DNA of 64,000 bases from Roseburia sp. AM59-24XD (lineage in GTDB: Bacteria > Bacillota > Clostridia > Lachnospirales > Lachnospiraceae), in NCBI RefSeq assembly GCF_003478445.1, contig NZ_QUET01000021.1, positions 14,225-78,224 on the forward strand, written 5' to 3'. This document shows positions 1-9,331 of this stretch, piece by piece. A program made the translations under genes and the position numbers. Numbering within the stretch: position 1 is the stretch's first letter; every line of letters starts with the position of its first letter. Under the pieces are notes generated by a model, which saw nothing but the letters and a program-made list of their open reading frames with translations, searched no databases and was not told where the DNA came from.

Positions 1-1
1 T

Positions 2-67
2 CACGGCAACTATCTCTACGCTTCTTCAATTACTGCGTCTGGTACTCCTTTTCGGAAACCGTTCTAA
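2..67 (+). CDS. possible 3' end of an unidentified gene (partial)
   Basis: Reading frame 2 is open from the window edge to a TAA at 65-67 and would encode about 21 residues ending in TPFRKPF. A strong terminator follows at 106-137, which fits the end of a transcript arriving from the left. The fragment is too short for me to assign a family, and the call rests mainly on the terminator position. Confidence 0.35.
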   Translation, partial: HGNYLYASSITASGTPFRKPF

Positions 68-105
68 CAGAGACTGATAACGAAGCAGTCATAAATAGTA
101 AAAAA

Positions 106-137
106 ATGCGCAAACTTAAAAAGTTTGTGCATTTTTT
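106..137 (+). terminator. Rho-independent terminator upstream of fucI
   Basis: A 12-bp stem (106-117 with 121-132, one G-U pair) closes a three-base AAA loop and is followed by a T tract at 133-137. A-rich sequence on the left side means it could also work on the minus strand. Confidence 0.8.
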
Positions 138-226
138 TGCGATTTGCGGTACAATAAATCTAGCAGGTTTTATGAGCCGGCAATGAATTTAAGGTAAATA
201 TAATGTTTGGAAAGGATGGAGATGGA

Positions 227-2019
227 ATGGCAGAAAACAGATTGATTGGGGATTATCCGGTAATTGGTATTCGTCCGACGATTGATGGACGAAGAGGACC
301 GCTCAAGGTTCGTGAGTCACTGGAGGCTCAGACAATGGGAATGGCAAAGAACGCAGCAAAGCTTTTTGAGGAGAATCTGCGTTATTCCAACGGTGAGCCG
401 GTAAAGGTTGTCATCGCGGATACAACGATCGGACGTGTTGCAGAGGCAGCAGCCTGTGCAGATAAATTCCGCAGGGAGGGTGTTGATATTACACTTACCG
501 TAACTCCTTGCTGGTGCTACGGATCAGAAACCATGGATATGGATAAGAACACCATCAAAGCAGTATGGGGCTTTAATGGTACAGAGAGACCCGGTGCGGT
601 TTACCTTGCGGCAGTTCTTGCGGCACATGCACAGAAGGGACTTCCTGCATTCGGTATTTACGGAAGAGACGTTCAGGAGGCAGACGCTGAGGAGATTCCT
701 GAAGATGTAAAGGAGAAGCTGCTTCGTTTTGGACGTGCAGCAATCGCCGCAGCAACCATGAGAGGAAAGTCTTATCTGCAGATCGGTGCGGTGACAATGG
801 GTATTGCAGGATCTATCGTCAACTGCGAGTTTATCGAGGAATATCTTGGCATGCGTGTTGAGTCTGTCGATGAGGTAGAGATCATCCGCCGTATGTCAGA
901 GGGTATTTACGATCATGAAGAGTTTGAGAGAGCCTTGTCGTGGACTGAGTCCCACTGCAAGGAGGGCTGGGATAAGAATCCTGATTTTGTAAAGAGAAAC
1001 GATGAGCAGAAGCAGCGTGACTGGGAGTTCGTTGTAAAGATGATGTGTATCATCAAGGATCTGATGAATGGTAATAAGAATCTTCCGGAGGGCAGAGAGG
1101 AAGAGGCTGTCGGACATAATGCCATCGCAGCAGGCTTCCAGGGTCAGAGACAGTGGACAGACTTCTATCCGAACGGAGATTTCGCGGAGGCACTCTGTAA
1201 CTCCTCCTTCGACTGGAACGGAGCAAGAGAGCCATACATTCTGGCAACAGAGAACGATACCCTGAACGGACTTGGAATGCTGTTTATGAAGCTGTTGACC
1301 GGACGTGCACAGATCTTTGCGGATGTTCGTACATATTGGAGCCCGGATGCCGTTAAGAAAGCAACCGGATATGAATTAGAGGGTATTGCCAAGGAGGCAG
1401 GCGGATTCCTTCATCTGATCAACTCCGGAGCAGCTTGTCTGGATGCCTGCGGAGAGGTTAAGGACGAGAACGGCAACGGTGTGATCAAGCCGTTCTGGGA
1501 GATGACCGAGGCAGATCAGAAGGCATGTCTGGAGGCAACCGAGTGGTGTGCAGCCGATAACGGATATTTCCGTGGAGGTGGCTTCTCTTCCAGATATCTG
1601 ACAAGAGCAGAGATGCCTGCAACCATGATCCGTCTGAATCTGGTGAAAGGACTCGGACCGGTTCTGCAGATCTGTGAGGGTTATACGATCAATCTGCCGG
1701 ATGAGATTTCCGACAAGATCTGGAAGCGTACCGACTACACATGGCCATGTACCTGGTTCGCTCCACGTGTTACCGGAGAGGGTGCATTTAAGACGGCTTA
1801 CGATGTTATGAATAACTGGGGTGCTAACATGGTGCGATCAGCTATGGTCACATCGGTGCTGATCTGATCACACTGGCATCTATCTTAAGAATCCCGGTAT
1901 GCATGCACAATGTACCGGAGGAGGATATCTTCCGTCCGTCTGCATGGAACGCATTTGGCATGGACAAAGAGGGTCAGGACTATCGTGCCTGCGCAGCATA
2001 TGGTCCTCTCTACAAATAG
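227..2019 (+). CDS. fucI: L-fucose isomerase, interrupted by a one-base frameshift
   Basis: Cytoplasmic aldose-ketose isomerase converting L-fucose to L-fuculose in fucose catabolism, a common route in gut bacteria using host or plant glycans. The N-terminus ([15 protein letters not shown]) and the whole body match the FucI family. I choose ATG 227 because AAAGGATGG lies at a good distance; the upstream ATG 203 has no ribosome site. The frame breaks near 1828: one C appears missing in what should read Asn-His-Gly, so the uncorrected frame ends early at 1867. Restoring the base continues the family sequence (Gly-Ala-Ile-Ser-Tyr-Gly-His...) to TAG at 2017-2019, giving about 597 residues, the usual FucI length. 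No fucose kinase or aldolase gene is next to it in this window. Identity is very sure; whether the frameshift is real is not. Confidence 0.93.
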
Positions 2020-2175
2020 TACATGTGCGGTGCCGGAAGGAATACATTGGAATGTATTCGCCGAAAGCAGTGCATTATGTAAAAACTTTGCGTAAAGAAT
2101 GAAAAGAAGCTGTGAAGCCTCCGAAATCATTGTGTTTACAGGGGCGCAGCCGACATAGAATGCGGTTGTTTCTTT

Positions 2176-2204
2176 TTGACCGTGACATGAAAGTATGGTA
2201 TACT
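2176..2204 (+). promoter_or_regulatory. sigma-A promoter of glgP
   Basis: TTGACC (2176-2181) and TATACT (2199-2204) are separated by exactly 17 bp, about 85 bp before the glgP start. Confidence 0.75.
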
Positions 2205-2289
2205 TATCTGTATGTGGGACAATATGAGAGGTACAGGTGAGTATACCATATTGTTTTTAGTTAATAGGAAACTTGTGAGGAGGTTCATT

Positions 2290-4530
2290 ATGTTTGAACA
2301 GGAGATTGAGAGTATTGCAGCAGGCGGAAGTAATGAAGAGATTTATTACAATCTGCTGAATTTGACCAAGAAGGCGATTGACCGGAAGGGACGGATTGAA
2401 GGAAAGAAAAAGGTATATTACATATCTGCAGAGTTTCTGATCGGAAAGCTTTTGTCCAACAATCTGATCAATCTGGGACTGTATGACACAGTCAATGAAG
2501 CACTGAAAAAGCATGGAAAGACAATGGCAGATATTGAGGAGATCGAGCCGGAGCCATCCCTTGGTAACGGAGGTTTGGGACGTCTGGCAGCGTGCTTCCT
2601 GGATTCCATTGCAACACTGGGACTGCCGGGAGACGGTGTTGGTCTCAATTACCACCTTGGCTTATTTAAGCAGGTGTTTGAGAAGAACATGCAGAAGGAG
2701 ACAGCGAATCCATGGATTCAGGATCAGAGCTGGCTTCGCAGAACGAATGTCGGTTATCCGGTTATTTTTAATAACAAGACGGTACAGTCTGAGATGTATG
2801 AAATTGACGTAACCGGCTATGATAATAAGGTCAATACTCTGAAGCTGTTTGATCTGGACAGCGTGGATGATTCCATTGTGCAGGATGACAGCATCTGGTT
2901 CAACAAAGAGGAGATTGCAAAGAATCTGACGCTGTTTTTGTATCCGGATGACAGCGATGTGCAGGGACAAATGCTTCGTATTTATCAGCAGTATTTCATG
3001 GTCAGCAATGCGGCACAGCTGATTCTGGATGAGGCAGTGGCAAAGGGAAGCAACCTGTATGATCTGCCGGATTATGCGGTTGTTCAGATCAATGATACCC
3101 ATCCGACAATGGTGATCCCTGAGCTGATCCGTCTTCTGGTCAACCGTGGTATCGAGATGAACGATGCAATCGGTATTGTAACCAGAATGTGCGCATATAC
3201 CAATCACACGATTCTTGCAGAGGCACTCGAGAAGTGGCCGATGTGGTATCTTGAGAAGGTTGTTCCTCAGCTTGTACCGATCATTAAGATGCTTGATGTA
3301 AAGGTAAAGGAGAAGTATTCTGATCCGGGAGTTGCGATCATCGACGAGAATAATACCGTGCATATGGCGCATATCGACATTCATTACAGCAGCAGTGTCA
3401 ACGGTGTGGCATATCTGCATACAGAGATCTTGAAGAACTCTGAGTTAAAGCCGTTCTATGATCTGTATCCGGAGAAGTTCAACAACAAGACGAACGGTAT
3501 CACATTCCGCCGCTGGCTGCTTCACTGCAACCACCAGCTGACGGATTACATTAGCGGCAAGATCGGTTCGGACTTCAAGAAGGACGCATCCAAGCTGGAG
3601 GATCTGTTAAAGTATAAGGACGATCAGAAGGTATTGGATGATATTTATGAGATCAAGACAGAGAAGAAGAAGGAGCTTGCTGCATACCTGAAGGAGAAGG
3701 AGAACGTCGAGATTGACGTAAACTCTGTATTCGATGTACAGGTAAAGCGTCTTCATGAATACAAGCGTCAGCAGATGAACGCATTATACGTGATCCACAA
3801 GTATATGGATATCAAGGCAGGCAATAAGCCAAAGACACCGGTTACCGTGATCTTTGGAGCCAAGGCAGCACCGGCATACACGATCGCAAAGGATATTATC
3901 CATCTGATCCTGTGCCTGTCCGAACTGATCAACAATGATCCGGAGGTAAGCCCGTATCTTAAGGTTGTTATGTTAGAAAACTACAATGTATCTTATGCCG
4001 AGAAGGTGATTCCGGCAGCAGATATTTCCGAGCAGATCTCTTTAGCTTCCAAGGAGGCGAGCGGAACCGGTAATATGAAGTTCATGCTCAACGGAGCGGT
4101 TACTCTTGGTACAGAGGATGGAGCGAATGTGGAGATCCATCAGTTTGTTGGCGATGACAACATTTATATTTTTGGTAAGTCCAGCGAAGAGGTGATCGAA
4201 CATTATGCCAAGGCTGACTACAGTGCGGAAGCGATTTATGATGCTGATCCTGAGATTGCAAAGCTTGTGGACTTCATTATCAGCAAGGAGATGTTCGCCG
4301 TCGGCAATAAGAAGAGTCTGATCCGTCTGTATATGGAGCTTTTGACCAAGGACTGGTTTATGACGCTGCTTGATGTAAAGGAATATATTCAGGTGAAAGA
4401 GAAGATGCTTCAGGACTATGCAGACAAGAAGGCATGGGAGAAGAAGATGCTTGTCAATATTGCAAAGGCAGGATTTTTCTCATCAGATCGTACGATCGCA
4501 CAGTATAATGAGGACATCTGGCATCTGTAG
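2290..4530 (+). CDS. glgP: glycogen/starch/alpha-glucan phosphorylase (GT35)
   Basis: Pyridoxal-phosphate enzyme that releases glucose 1-phosphate from glycogen or maltodextrin using phosphate. The PLP-lysine region ([11 protein letters not shown]) and the neighbouring [10 protein letters not shown] motif are intact near the C-terminus, and the N-terminal [10 protein letters not shown] and [12 protein letters not shown] blocks are typical of GT35. Start ATG 2290 follows GAGGAGG; an in-frame upstream start at 2212 lies almost at the promoter and lacks a ribosome site. The product of 746 residues is on the short side for the family, as is usual in Clostridia. A small membrane protein and a phosphofructokinase follow closely, so glucan breakdown and glycolysis genes may be co-transcribed. 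Confidence 0.95.
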   Translation: MFEQEIESIAAGGSNEEIYYNLLNLTKKAIDRKGRIEGKKKVYYISAEFLIGKLLSNNLINLGLYDTVNEALKKHGKTMADIEEIEPEPSLGNGGLGRLAACFLDSIATLGLPGDGVGLNYHLGLFKQVFEKNMQKETANPWIQDQSWLRRTNVGYPVIFNNKTVQSEMYEIDVTGYDNKVNTLKLFDLDSVDDSIVQDDSIWFNKEEIAKNLTLFLYPDDSDVQGQMLRIYQQYFMVSNAAQLILDEAVAKGSNLYDLPDYAVVQINDTHPTMVIPELIRLLVNRGIEMNDAIGIVTRMCAYTNHTILAEALEKWPMWYLEKVVPQLVPIIKMLDVKVKEKYSDPGVAIIDENNTVHMAHIDIHYSSSVNGVAYLHTEILKNSELKPFYDLYPEKFNNKTNGITFRRWLLHCNHQLTDYISGKIGSDFKKDASKLEDLLKYKDDQKVLDDIYEIKTEKKKELAAYLKEKENVEIDVNSVFDVQVKRLHEYKRQQMNALYVIHKYMDIKAGNKPKTPVTVIFGAKAAPAYTIAKDIIHLILCLSELINNDPEVSPYLKVVMLENYNVSYAEKVIPAADISEQISLASKEASGTGNMKFMLNGAVTLGTEDGANVEIHQFVGDDNIYIFGKSSEEVIEHYAKADYSAEAIYDADPEIAKLVDFIISKEMFAVGNKKSLIRLYMELLTKDWFMTLLDVKEYIQVKEKMLQDYADKKAWEKKMLVNIAKAGFFSSDRTIAQYNEDIWHL

Positions 4531-4539
4531 AGGTGAATT

Positions 4540-4746
4540 ATGAATACGGTGCTTACGGCAATCGTATCTCCGGCAGTGGCAGGTGTTATGCTGGTTGTTA
4601 TACTGGCAGGCGGTTCACTGATGTATCACATCATCCAGAAGAAATATGGATATACACCGGAGAGACAGAAAGAGCTTGACGAGGTGCAGGAAGGAAAAGC
4701 CTCGGAAGATACATCGCACCATTCGTGTGAGAAGAAACGTTACTGA
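4540..4746 (+). CDS. small single-pass membrane protein, unknown
   Basis: A 68-residue protein with one hydrophobic segment at about residues 5-28 and a charged cytoplasmic-type tail (QKKYGYTPERQKEL...). A GAGGTG ribosome site precedes the ATG, and the gene starts 9 bp after glgP and ends about 50 bp before the phosphofructokinase gene. I do not recognise the family. The clear ribosome site and operon position support it as a real gene; a role linked to sugar metabolism is only a guess from position. Confidence 0.7.
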   Translation: MNTVLTAIVSPAVAGVMLVVILAGGSLMYHIIQKKYGYTPERQKELDEVQEGKASEDTSHHSCEKKRY

Positions 4747-4793
4747 GATAAGAGTATTTGGGGCGCTTTGGGGGCGCAGAATTGGAGGGCAAC

Positions 4794-5867
4794 GTGAAAA
4801 GAATCGGTTTTTTGACAAGTGGTGGTGACTGCCAGAGCTTAAATGCAACCATGCGTGGCGTGGCAAAGACATTATATCAGGCGGATCCGGAGGTGGAGAT
4901 CTATGGTATCCTGGAGGGATACAAGGGACTGATCTACGGCAATCGCCGTAAGCTGGAGCCAAAGGATTTTTCCGGCATTCTGACAGAGGGTGGTACGATC
5001 ATCGGAACCTCCCGCCAGCCGTTCAAGAAGATGGGCGAGCCGGATGAGAACGGGCTTGATAAAGTAAAAGCTATGTTAGACAATTACAAGAAATGGAAAC
5101 TGGATTGTCTGGTTATCCTCGGTGGTAACGGTACCCATAAGACAGCGAATCTCCTCAGTGAGAAAGGCTGTAACGTGGTAACGCTTCCAAAGACCATCGA
5201 CAACGATATCTGGGGAACCGATATCACCTTCGGCTTCCAGAGCGCTGTGAATATCGCCACCAATGCAATCGACTGCATCCATACGACAGCCGCTTCCCAC
5301 GGACGTGTATTTATCGTTGAGGTTATGGGTCATAAGGTTGGCTGGCTGACTCTTCATGCCGGTATTGCCGGTGGAGCGGATATTATTCTTCTGCCGGAGA
5401 TTCCATATGACATTGATTCTGTGGTCAGGGCTCTGGAGAAAAGAAGTGCGCAGGGTAAGCGTTTCTCGATCCTTGCGGTAGCTGAGGGCGCGATCTCCAA
5501 GGAGGATGCAGCCTTAAGCAAGAAGGAATTAAAGGCAAAACGAAAGAAGATGGCATATCCGTCTATCTCTTATGAGATCGGTGCCAAGATCCAGGAGAAG
5601 ACCGGTCAGGAGGTGCGTATTACCGTTCCGGGACATATGCAGCGAGGCGGCGAGCCTTGTCCGTATGACCGCGTGCTTTCCACAAGACTGGGCGCGGCGG
5701 CAGCACAGCTTATCATCAAGAAGCAGTATGGTTATATGGTTGGTATTGTCAACGGAGAGACTGTGCCGGTTCCACTTTCTGAAGTGGCAGGTAAACTGAA
5801 AATGGTTGATCCGAAGTCATCCATTATTCAGGAGATCAAGGATATGGGCATCTGCTTCGGCGATTAA
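4794..5867 (+). CDS. 6-phosphofructokinase (ATP- or PPi-dependent)
   Basis: Glycolytic kinase that phosphorylates fructose 6-phosphate to fructose 1,6-bisphosphate. Visible motifs are RIGFLTSGGDCQSLNA at the phosphate-donor loop, IIGTSR, PKTIDND (catalytic Asp), and a C-terminal PGHMQRGGEP block. The best start is GTG 4794, four bases after GGAGGG; a longer TTG-start form at 4758 adds residues absent from the family. The donor choice is unclear: the GGDG/GGDD position reads GGNGT, giving the ATP-type Gly but an Asn in place of the usual Asp, while PKTIDND carries the Lys seen in PPi-type and mixed-type enzymes. Length is 357 residues, longer than short ATP-type PfkA. Confidence 0.92.
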   Translation: MKRIGFLTSGGDCQSLNATMRGVAKTLYQADPEVEIYGILEGYKGLIYGNRRKLEPKDFSGILTEGGTIIGTSRQPFKKMGEPDENGLDKVKAMLDNYKKWKLDCLVILGGNGTHKTANLLSEKGCNVVTLPKTIDNDIWGTDITFGFQSAVNIATNAIDCIHTTAASHGRVFIVEVMGHKVGWLTLHAGIAGGADIILLPEIPYDIDSVVRALEKRSAQGKRFSILAVAEGAISKEDAALSKKELKAKRKKMAYPSISYEIGAKIQEKTGQEVRITVPGHMQRGGEPCPYDRVLSTRLGAAAAQLIIKKQYGYMVGIVNGETVPVPLSEVAGKLKMVDPKSSIIQEIKDMGICFGD

Positions 5868-5931
5868 CAGCAGGGGGATTTTATACCTTATCTGAAGAGA
5901 ATTACAAGACTTAATGAAACAGGAGGCGAAT

Positions 5932-7503
5932 ATGTCATACACGGCATTATATCGCAAATTTCGACCATCCGGCTTTGATGAGGTTAAAGGACAGGATCAG
6001 ATCGTGACAACACTCCGCAACCAGATCAAGACAGACCGGATCGGTCATGCCTATCTGTTTTGCGGTACAAGAGGTACCGGTAAGACCTCGGTTGCAAAGA
6101 TCATGGCAAAGGCAGTCAACTGTGAGTCGCCGGTAGATGGAAGTCCATGCAACCAGTGTGCAATGTGTCAGAAGATCAACAGCCAGACTTCGATGAATGT
6201 GATCGAGATTGATGCGGCATCCAACAATGGTGTCGGCAATATCAGGGATATCATTGATGAGGTACAGTATTCGCCGACAGAAGGGCGTTATAAGGTTTAT
6301 ATCATTGACGAGGTGCATATGCTTTCTACAGGAGCATTTAATGCACTCTTAAAGACGCTGGAGGAGCCGCCGGAGTATGTGATCTTTATTCTGGCGACGA
6401 CAGAGGCACATAAGATTCCGATCACGATCCTTTCCAGGTGCCAGCGGTACAATTTTAAGAGGATCACGATCGATACGATCCAGGCACGTCTGCGGGAGCT
6501 GGTCGACAAGGAGCAGCTTGAGGTTGAGGACAAAGCACTGCGCTACATTGCGAAGACAGCGGACGGTTCGCTGCGTGATGCACTCAGTCTGCTGGATCAG
6601 TGTATTGCCTTTTATCTGGGGCAGGCACTGACCTATGATAAAGCACTTGAGGTGCTTGGTGCGGTTGATACCGCCGTGTACAGCAGAATGTTCCGGTATG
6701 TGGCACAGTACAATGCTGTCGGTTGTCTGGAGCTTGTTGAGGAGATGATGGTCAGCGGACGTGATCTGACGCAGTTTATCAATGAATTTATCTGGTATCT
6801 GCGTAATCTGCTGTTGATCGCGAGCTCCGAGCAGGGCAGTGAACTTGTGGATGTATCAAGCGAGCAGCTTGTAAGTCTGAAGGAGGAGAGCCTGATGCTT
6901 CCGCAGGAGACGCTGATCCGTTATATCCGGATCTTATCGGAATTATCCAATCAGATCCGGTATGCCGTGCAGAAGCGTATTTTGATCGAGGTCGCACTGA
7001 TCAAGCTCTGTAAGCCGCAGATGGATGAAAAGCAGGATATGACAACGATACTGCAGCGGCTGGATGCCATGGAAAAGCAGCTGGAAAACGGCGTCGTTCA
7101 TACACCGGCACAGCAGGCAGCAGCTCCGGTGAAGGCAGAGCCGAAGGAGGATGTTCCTAAGATTTACCCGAAGGCAGTGCCGGAGGATATCAAAGAGTTG
7201 TTAAAGCAGTGGCCGCAGGTGATCGCACAGTGTGGTCCCGTAGAGCGGATCGCTCTTGAGAATGCCAAGAGAACCGTTGGAGAGAACGGAGCACTTGTGC
7301 TGCAGTTTGCCGATGCGACGGATGGCGGAATTTTCCAGCAGGATGATGGCAAGCGTCTGGAGGAGCTGAACGTGATCGTTCAGGGAATCCTCGGCAAGGA
7401 AGTCGAGATCCAGACCCGCATTGTCTCCGAGAAGGTGCAGGAGCAGTATGAGGACATTGGTAATATTATCCATTTTGATGGAATAGAAATCGTAGACGAA
7501 TAG
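5932..7503 (+). CDS. dnaX: DNA polymerase III subunit gamma/tau
   Basis: Clamp-loader ATPase of the replisome. Walker A GTRGTGKTS is at about residues 45-53, four zinc-binding cysteines at about 64, 73, 76 and 79, DEVH (Walker B) at about 126-129, and the sensor-1 SRC near 169; a short domain V-like tail follows. Start ATG 5932 has AGGAGG five bases upstream. At 523 residues it is a typical Clostridia tau-like protein. I saw no A-rich slippery heptamer that would make a shorter gamma form. The order dnaX-ybaB-recR is the conserved Firmicute arrangement. Confidence 0.96.
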   Translation: MSYTALYRKFRPSGFDEVKGQDQIVTTLRNQIKTDRIGHAYLFCGTRGTGKTSVAKIMAKAVNCESPVDGSPCNQCAMCQKINSQTSMNVIEIDAASNNGVGNIRDIIDEVQYSPTEGRYKVYIIDEVHMLSTGAFNALLKTLEEPPEYVIFILATTEAHKIPITILSRCQRYNFKRITIDTIQARLRELVDKEQLEVEDKALRYIAKTADGSLRDALSLLDQCIAFYLGQALTYDKALEVLGAVDTAVYSRMFRYVAQYNAVGCLELVEEMMVSGRDLTQFINEFIWYLRNLLLIASSEQGSELVDVSSEQLVSLKEESLMLPQETLIRYIRILSELSNQIRYAVQKRILIEVALIKLCKPQMDEKQDMTTILQRLDAMEKQLENGVVHTPAQQAAAPVKAEPKEDVPKIYPKAVPEDIKELLKQWPQVIAQCGPVERIALENAKRTVGENGALVLQFADATDGGIFQQDDGKRLEELNVIVQGILGKEVEIQTRIVSEKVQEQYEDIGNIIHFDGIEIVDE

Positions 7504-7521
7504 AAAGGCAGGATTTTAATT

Positions 7522-7871
7522 ATGGCAAAAAGAGGTGGATTTCAGGCGGAATGCCGGGAAATATGAATAATCTGATGAAGCAGGCACAGAGAATGCAGCG
7601 TCAGATGGAAGAGAGAACAAAGGAGATGGAAGAGAAGGAGTTCGAGGCATCTGCCGGCGGTGGAGTTGTTACCGTTAAGGTATCCGGCAAAAAGGAAGTG
7701 ATTTCCGTAAAGCTTTCTGAGGAGGTTGTAGATCCGGACGATATCGAGACACTCGAGGATCTGATCGTGGCAGCAACCAACGAGGCACTTCGTAAGATGG
7801 ATGAGGAGAATACTCAGATGATGCAGCAGCTCACAGGTGGTCTTGGCGGACTCGGCGGCGGATTGTTTTAA
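7522..7871 (+). CDS. ybaB: YbaB/EbfC nucleoid-associated protein, one-base frameshift near start
   Basis: Small dimeric DNA-binding protein encoded between dnaX and recR. The body (MKQAQRMQRQMEE..., ATNEALRKMDEE, Gly-Leu-rich tail) is diagnostic. The natural start is ATG 7522 (MAKRGGFQ...), preceded by AAAGGCAGG, but this frame runs into a stop unless one G is restored at about 7545-7546 (CAGGGCGGA expected, CAGGCGGA found). With it the protein has 116 residues, and MPGNMNN follows in frame. An internal ATG at 7551 would give a 106-residue form but lacks a ribosome site. Confidence 0.92.
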
Positions 7872-7947
7872 TTTGGATTTCAGGACATGTGAATAACATA
7901 GGCAGAAGTACATGAAAGCATAGAAAACCGAAGGGAAAGTGACCAAA

Positions 7948-8544
7948 ATGGATGTATACAGCAGTCAGATTACGACTCTTGTAGAACAATTATCGAGACT
8001 GCCGGGAATCGGTGCCAAGTCAGCACAACGTCTGGCATTTCATATACTCAATATGCCGGAGGATCAAGTGGCAAGTCTTTCTCAGGCGATGACAAATGCC
8101 AAGAAGAATGTACACTACTGTAAGGAGTGCTGTACATATACCGATCAGGAGCTGTGTCCGATCTGTGCCAGCGATCAGCGGAATCATCGTGTGATCATGG
8201 TAGTAGAGAATCCCAGAGATCTGGCAGCCTATGAGAAAACCGGCAAGTTTGACGGTGTTTATCATGTGTTGCATGGGGCAATCTCGCCGATGCTTGGAAT
8301 CGGACCTGCCGATATCCGGCTGCGCGAGCTGATGGTGCGTCTGCAGAAGGACGTCGATGAGGTGATTGTTGCCACCAACAAGAATCTGGAAGGCGATGCC
8401 ACGGCGACTTACATTAGTAAGCTGGTGAAACCGACCGGGATCAAGGTCAGCCGAATTGCAAGTGGCGTTCCGGTGGGCGGCGATTTAGAGTATATCGATG
8501 AGGTGACGCTTCTGCGGGCTCTGGAGGGAAGGACGGACATGTAA
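7948..8544 (+). CDS. recR: recombination mediator protein RecR
   Basis: Acts with RecF and RecO to load RecA on single-stranded DNA. It has the N-terminal helix-hairpin-helix (RLPGIGAKSAQRLAFH), a four-cysteine zinc site (HYCKEC...CPIC), and a Toprim domain beginning VIMVVENPRDL. ATG 7948 gives 198 residues, the usual RecR length; an in-frame GTG at 7939 is too close to the AAGGG ribosome site. The 3' end overlaps the convergent yyaC gene by about 98 bp. Confidence 0.96.
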   Translation: MDVYSSQITTLVEQLSRLPGIGAKSAQRLAFHILNMPEDQVASLSQAMTNAKKNVHYCKECCTYTDQELCPICASDQRNHRVIMVVENPRDLAAYEKTGKFDGVYHVLHGAISPMLGIGPADIRLRELMVRLQKDVDEVIVATNKNLEGDATATYISKLVKPTGIKVSRIASGVPVGGDLEYIDEVTLLRALEGRTDM

Positions 8545-9100
8545 TGCGTTCAGGATCCCCTGGTGTGATGAAGCCGGCAAGCTCGGCGACCGTCAGAAGC
8601 TTTGTTGTCTGCAGCGTCAGATGATTATTGCTTCCTGAGTGATTGACAATACCGGTGATGTGGATGTCGCCGGCGGCGGGAAGACTGCGGCTGACACCGA
8701 TGCCGGGACGGAGACTGCCGGTACCGAGAGTGACGAAACCGATGTGCTCCGAAACACCAAGCGACGCATCGATCGCAATAATAAAAGGATCTGAATAGCG
8801 GTTATATATGGAAGAGAGAGTATCTGACAGATTACCGGCATGCACGGTATGACGCAGACTTCCGTATACAGCCGCTTTTTGTTTTTGGCTGCCGTTTCTG
8901 CGGTTTCCTGCTGACAGAACGGAGGAAAGCTGCTCGCCGATGATCGGTCCGAGACAATCTCCGGTCGCACGGTCTGAGCCGATACATAGAAAGACGATCG
9001 GGCGGTCATGAACCTGAGCGATCATTTGAGAAAGAGCACTGCAGAATTTGTTCTGGCTCTTTGCGGCAGCAGGTGTAAAATAAAGTGTTGTATTTGTCAT
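8447..9100 (-). CDS. yyaC: YyaC-like spore protease-family protein
   Basis: The family is related to the germination protease GPR and is sporulation-associated in Bacillus. Supporting motifs are FLCIGSDRATGDCLGP, YGSLRHTVHAGNL and FIIAIDASLG. The start is at 9100 (reading leftward), preceded by GGAG at a suitable distance; a longer ORF to 9226 has no support. The 217-residue product has a tail (after about GFITPG) that runs antisense over the last 98 bp of recR and looks less conserved than the core. A possible forespore promoter lies just upstream at 9142-9171. Confidence 0.85.
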   Translation of the reverse strand: MTNTTLYFTPAAAKSQNKFCSALSQMIAQVHDRPIVFLCIGSDRATGDCLGPIIGEQLSSVLSAGNRRNGSQKQKAAVYGSLRHTVHAGNLSDTLSSIYNRYSDPFIIAIDASLGVSEHIGFVTLGTGSLRPGIGVSRSLPAAGDIHITGIVNHSGSNNHLTLQTTKLLTVAELAGFITPGDPERITCPSFPPEPAEASPHRYTLNRRPPERHLQFG

Positions 9101-9141
9101 AGTAATTGTTTCTCCATATATTTGATTTGCGTTGATTGTTA

Positions 9142-9171
9142 TAAGTATGCCCGGCAGAGGAAAAACTAAAC
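9142..9171 (-). promoter_or_regulatory. possible forespore-type (sigma-F/G) promoter of yyaC
   Basis: On the minus strand GTTTA (9167-9171) and CATACTTA (9142-9149, preceded by GGG) are 17 bp apart. This resembles the forespore sigma consensus GYWTA / GGNRANAMTW or GYATR / CATNMTA more than the housekeeping consensus. It fits known forespore expression of yyaC in Bacillus subtilis. Tentative. Confidence 0.4.
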
Positions 9172-9331
9172 CTCCATTTTTCGAATGGCATGTCGAAATG
9201 TTTCCTGTGATATCCGAAAACGGCACATTGCTTCGACAGAAAACATCACCGGCAAAGTGCTATAGTTACAACTGAAAATTCCGTAATCAGAACGGATGAA
9301 AATCAGGGAAAACGTAGTGAGGTGTAAGGTG

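Noticed and set aside
2662..3420. A 252-codon minus-strand ORF across glgP
   Set aside because: Antisense to a certain gene, with no start signal and no recognisable domain.
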